Source: Clusia tigrina (Eukaryota; Arthropoda; Insecta; Diptera; Clusiidae). From it: a DNA stretch of 64,000 nt. The DNA lies in the NCBI GenBank assembly GCA_920105625.2, contig OV050030.1, positions 137,009,918-137,073,917 on the forward strand, written 5' to 3'. The notes beneath the pieces were generated by a model. That model saw only the letters and a list, made by a program, of their open reading frames with translations. It searched no databases and was not told where the DNA came from. Position numbers and translations under genes: made by a program. How positions within the stretch are numbered: position 1 is the stretch's first letter; every line of letters begins with the position of its first letter. Below, in pieces: positions 58,822-64,000 of this stretch.

Positions 58822-60516
58822 GTGCTCCAGAAATTACGAGAACACAATTTGAAATTGAACACGGAGAAGTGTCAATTTTTGCGAAGAGAGGTGGTTTATT
58901 TAGGCCATCGTTGCTCACAGGCAGGAGCACTGCCTGACCCGCAGAAGTTGGAATGCGTTAGAAATTTAGCGGTTCCAAGAAACAGGAAAGAAGTGCAAGC
59001 ATTCCTAGGACTAGTGAACTATTATAGAAAGTTCGTGGAAGGACTAGCCGGAATTGCTTTGCCCATTAATAAGTTGCTACGTAAAGAAGCAAAGTTCGAA
59101 TGGACAGAGAGATATCAGCAAGCATTCGAGAGGCTAAAGGAAATAATTAGCTCGCCACCAATTTTGGCGTACCCCGACTTTGAGCAAACTTTTTTGTTGA
59201 CCACTGATGCTAGCAATGAAGCATTAGGGGCAGTATTGCCACAAGGGGAAGTCGGTAATGACCGACCAATAGCATTCGCAAGCAGAGCGCTTAGCGACAC
59301 GGAGAAGAGATACTCCACAATAGAAAAGGAATTCCTAGCCATAGGGTGGGCTACGAAGAATTTTAGGGCATATCTGCTAGGACGCCCATTTAAAATATAT
59401 ACTGATCACCAGCCGTTGAGAGGCATATCCAATTTGAAAGACCAAACGTCTAGGCTAGCCAGGTTCAGACACAAATTGTCTGAGTATGATTTTGAAATCA
59501 TTTACAAACCTGGGAAAAAGAATCTGAATGCGGACGCACTCAGCAGAGTACCGCAGGAACAGAAAGTATCAGTAGTGCAAACGAGGTCCAAAGCACGGTC
59601 AGAGAAGAAGAAGGCCGAGAGAATTCAAGGGGATAAAATTGATGCAACAAGAAATGTTAGCAATGCAGGTGACGCTGCTAATGAACAAAGAGCCAGTAGT
59701 GTGGAATGGCTGGAGAATATAAAGGATATCCAGGCTGTGTTAAAGGGTTTCCATGATTCACCTCTAGGTGGACACCAGGGATTCTGGAAAACCCATGACA
59801 GAATTAGGCGAGTATACGGATGGAAAGGTATGCTCAAGGACATTAAAAAATATATAAAGAGTTGTCCAAAGTGCCAGGCCAACAAAAGTTCAAGGCTCAC
59901 AAAGATGCCAATGGTATTAATTGACACACCGAAACAGCCATTTGATAAAGTTCATCTGAATATTGTAGGTATTTTACCTGAGACTGTTTCGGGAAACAAG
60001 TACATATTGACGTTCCAAGATGATTTCTCAAAGTATATGGCGTGCGTGGCTATACCCGATGCGGAAGCAGGTACAGTAGCCAAAGCATTCTTTGATGAAA
60101 TTATAGCACGGTACAACATACCTAAGGTCTTGATTACCGACAATGGTTCCAATTTTGTATCGAAACTATTCTCAGAAACATGTAAAATGCTGGGAATCAA
60201 GAAGTTGCACATAACACCATATCATCCACAGGCGAATGGCTCATTGGAACTTAGTCATCGACCTCTGGCCGAGTACTTGCGCAGTTTTGCCAAAGAAGAC
60301 GGCTCGAATTGGGATCAATGGTTGACGACTGCAATGCATGTACACAACAATACTGTGCATGTATCAACGAAGCAAACTCCGTTTAGGACGCTCTACGGGT
60401 TTGATTTCAATATGCCAGCAAATCTGAAGCGTAAATGTGCGCCAGTGTACAATGCTGATGACCCGAATAAAGTGCAAAAATGTGGGAGACCAGGTACTAA
60501 TGAAGAATCAGGCTAG
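58822..60516 (+). CDS. pol: RT thumb, RNase H and integrase, large gypsy element
   Basis: A 564-codon open frame. It starts in the RT thumb ('[19 protein letters not shown]'), then RNase H: '[15 protein letters not shown]', '[17 protein letters not shown]', '[10 protein letters not shown]', '[11 protein letters not shown]'. Integrase: the HHCC domain ('[20 protein letters not shown]', 'CPKCQANK'), then 'VHLNIVGIL', where the family has a catalytic Asp and this copy has Asn, '[11 protein letters not shown]' and '[16 protein letters not shown]'. It ends early at 60516, shortly before the mariner insertion. Confidence 0.92.
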   Translation: MLQKLREHNLKLNTEKCQFLRREVVYLGHRCSQAGALPDPQKLECVRNLAVPRNRKEVQAFLGLVNYYRKFVEGLAGIALPINKLLRKEAKFEWTERYQQAFERLKEIISSPPILAYPDFEQTFLLTTDASNEALGAVLPQGEVGNDRPIAFASRALSDTEKRYSTIEKEFLAIGWATKNFRAYLLGRPFKIYTDHQPLRGISNLKDQTSRLARFRHKLSEYDFEIIYKPGKKNLNADALSRVPQEQKVSVVQTRSKARSEKKKAERIQGDKIDATRNVSNAGDAANEQRASSVEWLENIKDIQAVLKGFHDSPLGGHQGFWKTHDRIRRVYGWKGMLKDIKKYIKSCPKCQANKSSRLTKMPMVLIDTPKQPFDKVHLNIVGILPETVSGNKYILTFQDDFSKYMACVAIPDAEAGTVAKAFFDEIIARYNIPKVLITDNGSNFVSKLFSETCKMLGIKKLHITPYHPQANGSLELSHRPLAEYLRSFAKEDGSNWDQWLTTAMHVHNNTVHVSTKQTPFRTLYGFDFNMPANLKRKCAPVYNADDPNKVQKCGRPGTNEESG

Positions 60517-60565
60517 GAGAAACAACCTCACCTACGCTTTAGTTCAGTACCGCTGGCCGCTGTAC

Positions 60566-60989
60566 GAGGTGTGATAAAAAAATAACCGTTATTGTGTGAT
60601 CAAAAAATAAAGTATTTATTTATTCATCAACAACTATCTTGTCCCCTTCAAAGTAATTCCTCTCAGATATAATACACTTATGCCAGCATTTTTTCCAATC
60701 CTCGAAACACTTCTGAAACGCTTTTTTTGGTATCGCCTACAGCTCCTGTTTCGATTTTTCTTTTATCTCCTCAATCGTAGCAAAACGCTTTCCTTTCATC
60801 GGTGTCTTCAGTTTTGGAAAGAGGAAAAAGTCAGTGGGGGCCAAGTCCGGTGAATACGGTGGTTGAGGCATGATAACGGTTTTGTTTTTGGCCAAAAACA
60901 GCTCCTGAGCGATGTCCATGCGACGTTGTTTTTGGTCACAATTTACCAATTTTGGAACAATCTTCGCTGCCGCACGTTTCATGCCTAAA
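60566..60989 (-). mobile_element. mariner deletion derivative, 5'-truncated
   Basis: Minus-strand relative of the mariner at 39844, with the same terminal sequence at 60566 (cgaggtgtgataaaa) preceded by TA. It encodes 'MKRAAAKIVPKL', 'RRMDIAQEL', then 'FLAKNKTVIMPQPPYSPDLA' and 'FFLFPKLKTPMKGKRF'. It shares the AQEL-FLAK deletion junction with the other copy but keeps about 85 bases more. The other terminal repeat is missing; the element breaks off at 60989. Confidence 0.88.
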
Positions 60990-61001
60990 ACCAAACGATA
61001 T

Positions 61002-61052
61002 CGTGTAGACCCTGATATCCTGTGATGAGAACAGGATATCAGGGTCTACACG
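61002..61052. repeat. Perfect 22-bp inverted repeat at mariner breakpoint
   Basis: Arms 61002-61023 and 61031-61052 are perfect reverse complements (ends CGTGTAGACC and GGTCTACACG) around a 7-base loop, gatgaga. The right arm continues into the element's env-like region, so the left arm is probably a fold-back copy of it. Confidence 0.95.
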
Positions 61053-61752
61053 AAGCGGTGAATAGAACTTTCCAAGAGCTGGAGCAGATGCACTCGGCGT
61101 TGGAAGGCATTGGGAAGAGACAGGAGGAAGCAGAAATAAACTTGGAGGAGGGTTTCAAGTTGGGGAAAGTTATTTCTGAATAATTACTGAGTATTCAGGA
61201 TCAACAACAAACAGAGATAGTGGTGCATGACGACCTGTTACATGGCAAGCTACACCCGCTGTTCCTGACGTCAGACGAGCTACTCCAAGCAGCACCAACG
61301 TCGATGAAAGGAATTGCATGGTATAGCGAGGCACCGGAGCGGTTCTATGAACTTGCCGAGGTTTGAACAGAAGACGCGGAGAAAGGTTTAAGATTTGTCA
61401 TAAAGATTCCGATGCCATTATTGGAGATATTTACGATGCACAAGGTGTACCCTATCCCTAAACGACTAAACCTAGATTGGTGCGTATTGCCAGACACGAG
61501 ATACGACTATATAGCCGCAAGCCAGGAACAGGAGCACTATATCGGCCTGTCCATAGAGGAAGAGGAAAAATGCCGGGAGGTGGACACAGCAGAACGCTTA
61601 TGTTACCATCCTGGGAAAGTAATAACCCAAACAAGCGACTACTGCGAAATAGAAGCCCTGAAGCACTAAGGGACCAGTGCGACCACATAGCCATTCCAGC
61701 AACGGGAGGAATTCTGATAGCTACCAGAACCATAAATAAATGGCTCTACTAA
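61053..61752 (+). pseudogene. env-like relic of large gypsy element
   Basis: Open pieces after pol and before the 3' LTR, the place of the third open frame in gypsy elements with env. Pieces include 'LEQMHSALEGIGKRQEEAEI' and, at 61412-61669, a frame with 'IFTMHKVYPIP' and several cysteines, which resembles the F-like Env of insect gypsy elements. The front part is lost to the mariner insertion, a stop follows near 61180, another near 61363, and a frame change follows 61669. No membrane anchor is seen. Assignment as env rests on position and weak resemblance. Confidence 0.5.
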
Positions 61753-62080
61753 AGACCAAATTATAAAAAGGGGAATATAAAAAAAAAATGATAGATAAAT
61801 ATTAAGAAAAAACAAAGTAAAGAAAAAAAAAACTACAAAAGAAAATAAAAGAAAGAAAAAAAAATATGGAAAAGAAAAGAATAAAAAAGCAAAAAAAAAA
61901 CCCGTGATAGAACCGAAATAAGGCGATCTAAAAAAAAAATAAATAAATAAAACAAATTAGATGGACTCGTATGTTCTATAGAGTTAAATCGATGCACATA
62001 ATTGTTTACAGCACAAGAAAATATTGTAAAGATTTAATGGAAGTTAGTTGCACTAACTTCTTTCAGAAAGAGGGGAGGGA
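61753..62080 (+). other. A-rich 3' region with polypurine tract
   Basis: An A-rich, non-coding stretch to about 61960, then sequence ending in a purine tract (AGAAAGAGGGGAGGGA, 62065-62080) directly before the 3' LTR. Confidence 0.75.
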
Positions 62081-62410
62081 TGTTGTGGGTTAGAATCAAG
62101 CTACCTACGCATAGTTGACTCACAGCACCGGCTCCTAACCGATACTACACATTTGGTGTGGTTAACTTTTCGCAATTAAATTCATTAAGAGAGCACATAT
62201 TTTTAGGGTCCAAATATTGTAAATGAATAGTATTTATTATGTATTAATTATGATGTAAACTTTTAGGGTGTCACAGTTTTGCCACTTAGGGTGACTCTTT
62301 TGCTTTCAGTAGGTCAGTTGGCTTGAGCAACTGACACCAAACAACAATTGCGTAACTGGAACACCAGACAATTCAATACGTAGACTGTAATGTTTGTTTG
62401 TAAATAGTAT
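62081..62410 (+). repeat. 3' LTR of large gypsy element (truncated)
   Basis: Starts TGTTGTGGGTTAG right after the polypurine tract and aligns with the first 330 bp of 51799-52318. It is interrupted at a TA by the mariner at 62413; the rest of the LTR is not found beyond that mariner. Confidence 0.9.
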
Positions 62411-62412
62411 AC

Positions 62413-63528
62413 GAGGGCGGATTGATATTGAAGCTACCTAAGTAGGAAAAAACATTTTTTTTTTCAAAAACCATTTATTTCTCAACATAGTCTCCTTTTA
62501 CTTCGACACACTTAGTAAGACGATATTCCAACTTTTTTATACCATCTGAATAATACGATTTCGAGAACCCCTCAAAATACGCGTTAGTTTCGGTAATCAC
62601 TTCTTCGTTTGAGATGAATCTTTTTCCTGCGAGCCATTTTTTCAAGTTTGGAAACAGGAAAAAGTCACTAGGAGCTAAATCTGGACTATAAAGTGGATGA
62701 TTAACCAATTCGAAGTGTATTTCACGTAATTTTAGCATCGTATCTAATGCTGTGTGAACCGGTCCGTTTTCTTGAAGAAAGAGCATTTTTTTCTTCTTTA
62801 AATGTGGTCGTTTTTCCTTTATTGCATCAATCAATTGATCCAATAATGCACGATAATACTTTCCTGTGATTGTGGATCCTTTTTCAAGATAATCGATGAG
62901 CAATATTCCGTGTGCATCCCAAAATACAGTGGCCATAACCTTGCAAGTCGATTTCACTGCCTTCGCCTTCTTCGGAGCACTTCCACCAGCTTCCACCCAT
63001 TGTTTCGATTGATTTTTGGTTTAAGGTGTGTAGTGGTGGACCCACGTTTCATCAACAGTTATTAATCGACGCCAAAAATCAACAGGATTACGCTTTATCA
63101 TGTCCAAACACCGCTGTGAGTGGTCTGTCGAAATCGTTTTGTTCGACATTGAGCAAACGCGGCACCCATCTTGCCGATAGCTTTTTCATATGCAAATGTT
63201 CATGCAAAATGTTGAACACACGTTCATATGATATGTTTACCATTTCAACAATCTCACGCAACTTGACTCGGCGATCATTCATAACGATATCGAGGATTTT
63301 CTTGATATTTTCTTCAGTAACCACCTCTTTTGGCCTTCCTGTTGATGGTATTGTTGCAGTGCTTGTTCGGCCGCGTTTAAATTCAGCAATGCAATATTTT
63401 ACCATGTAATCTGACGGAGCAGACTCACCGTAATGTTTATCGAGCTTTTCTTTTGTCTCTTTTGTCTCTTTCGCCGTTTTCGCTTTCAAATAATAGTGTT
63501 TAATCACTGCACGAAATCGGCAGGTCAT
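62413..63528 (-). pseudogene. mariner transposase, nearly complete
   Basis: Minus-strand mariner resembling the mellifera group. The N-terminal part (63528-63088) has 'YCIAEFKRGRTST', 'VKLREIVEMVNISYERVFNI' and 'KKLSARWVPRLL'. After a frameshift near 63110 it reads 'VDETWVHHYTP' with the first catalytic Asp, then a TAA, then 'KVMATVFWDAHGILLIDYLE', 'LFLQENGPVHTA', where the second catalytic Asp is Glu, and 'YSPDLAPSDFFLFP' with the third. The terminal repeat at 62413 starts cgagggcgg after TA. The normal N-terminus and other end are lost; a tctctttt duplication lies near 63450. Confidence 0.9.
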
Positions 63529-63901
63529 TTGTTAGCCAGCGGATGAATTAAATTACACGAATGGAAATATGCGAAAATGACTAATTAAATGAATATTAAA
63601 TTCAGATACCTCATATTTTAAGTATAATAAAATATTATAATATAAGATATTTGGTAGAACTAATGCCAATATTAAATATGAAAATATTCCTAATATTGGT
63701 TGTCATATTGTATATGATATTCTCAGTATACTTATTCATAGAATCTGGCATCACCAGACTTTTGCATTTCATTAGTATTGAACTTTTGTATTTGTTAAGA
63801 TTGCGCAAACTTTTGTAGATTTTATTTAACAAGCACCTTAAAATTAAACTATCAAAGAAGGCCGTCCACCGGAAGAAGAGATAGAAAGAAAAGGAAAAGA
63901 A
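63529..63901. other. Unassigned AT-rich DNA
   Basis: No gene or repeat recognised between the mariner and the terminal LTR-like sequence. Confidence 0.5.
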
Positions 63902-63985
63902 TGTTGTAAAACGTCAAAGATGACGTGTCACAACGTTACCAGATCAAAATGCATATTGTAATTGATAAACAGCTTTTATTCAACA
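63902..63985 (-). repeat. Candidate short LTR, copia-like
   Basis: On the minus strand, a purine tract (ATTGAGAGGGAG) at the window edge is followed by TGTTGAATAAAAGC and, 84 bases later, ACAACA, giving TGTTG...CAACA ends. A purine tract of this form before TGTTG is typical of copia-type 3' LTRs. The body of the element would lie beyond base 64000, so this is unproven. Confidence 0.4.
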
Positions 63986-64000
63986 CTCCCTCTCAATATG

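Overview
The window is eukaryotic, insect-type DNA, most likely from a dipteran fly. It is AT-rich, has long (TA)n tracts and spliceosomal introns, and carries the classic fly transposon families: Ty3/gypsy, BEL/Pao, LOA-like, I-like and jockey-like LINEs, mariner, Tc1, PIF/Harbinger and Helitron. The genus cannot be fixed from the sequence; a tephritid or related fly is a guess. It is almost wall-to-wall nested, mostly broken transposable elements. No bacterial features, rRNA genes or CRISPR arrays are visible.

The one host gene I can support is on the minus strand at 48215-49523. Two consecutive exons with clean splice sites and matching phases encode the extended PHD finger and FYRN part of a KMT2C/D (MLL3/4, fly trithorax-related, trr) histone H3K4 methyltransferase. 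Neighbouring exons are not found, so much of the surrounding transposon DNA is probably intronic.

Layout. 1-2330: decayed gypsy pol. 2557-7057: LINE fragments (I-like endonuclease, LOA-like pieces on both strands). 7058-9873: the 3' half (pol and 3' LTR) of a mag-like gypsy element, minus strand. 9874-11433: 500-N gap and about 1 kb of pure (TA)n. 11434-19540: two gypsy units sharing a middle LTR, the first with an intact 1180-codon pol but broken gag, the second with an open gag but almost no pol. 19541-22088: TA tracts, an I-like LINE piece, and the 5' half (LTR, gag, protease) of the mag-like element, plus strand. 22153-23520: Helitron helicase end and G-rich repeats. 24020-28037: decayed BEL/Pao. 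28038-38700: an I-like LINE split by a 9.2-kb LOA-like insertion flanked by a 14-bp target duplication; that insertion holds a Harbinger-type MITE, a Harbinger transposon and a second LOA copy. 38943-45455: tRNA-derived SINE, deleted mariner, an old copy of the tandem gypsy family with a Tc1 relic, and unassigned DNA. 45456-48005: LOA-like LINE. 48215-49523: trr exons. 50085-51798: mariner and jockey pieces. 51799-62410: gypsy element with 5' LTR, two gag frames, protease, pol, env-like relic and part of its 3' LTR, invaded by an I-like LINE and two mariners. 63902-63985: a short LTR at the window edge.

Main observations. (1) The two mag-like halves are one insertion split by an inversion (or by a mis-oriented contig): they break at the same codon region, share the 5-bp target duplication CAAGT, and the target reading frame rejoins across it. 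(2) The tandem gypsy pair together holds one open gag and one intact pol. (3) LTRs of that family carry heat-shock-element arrays just upstream of the TATA box. (4) The SINE 3' end resembles the 3' end of a resident I-like LINE.
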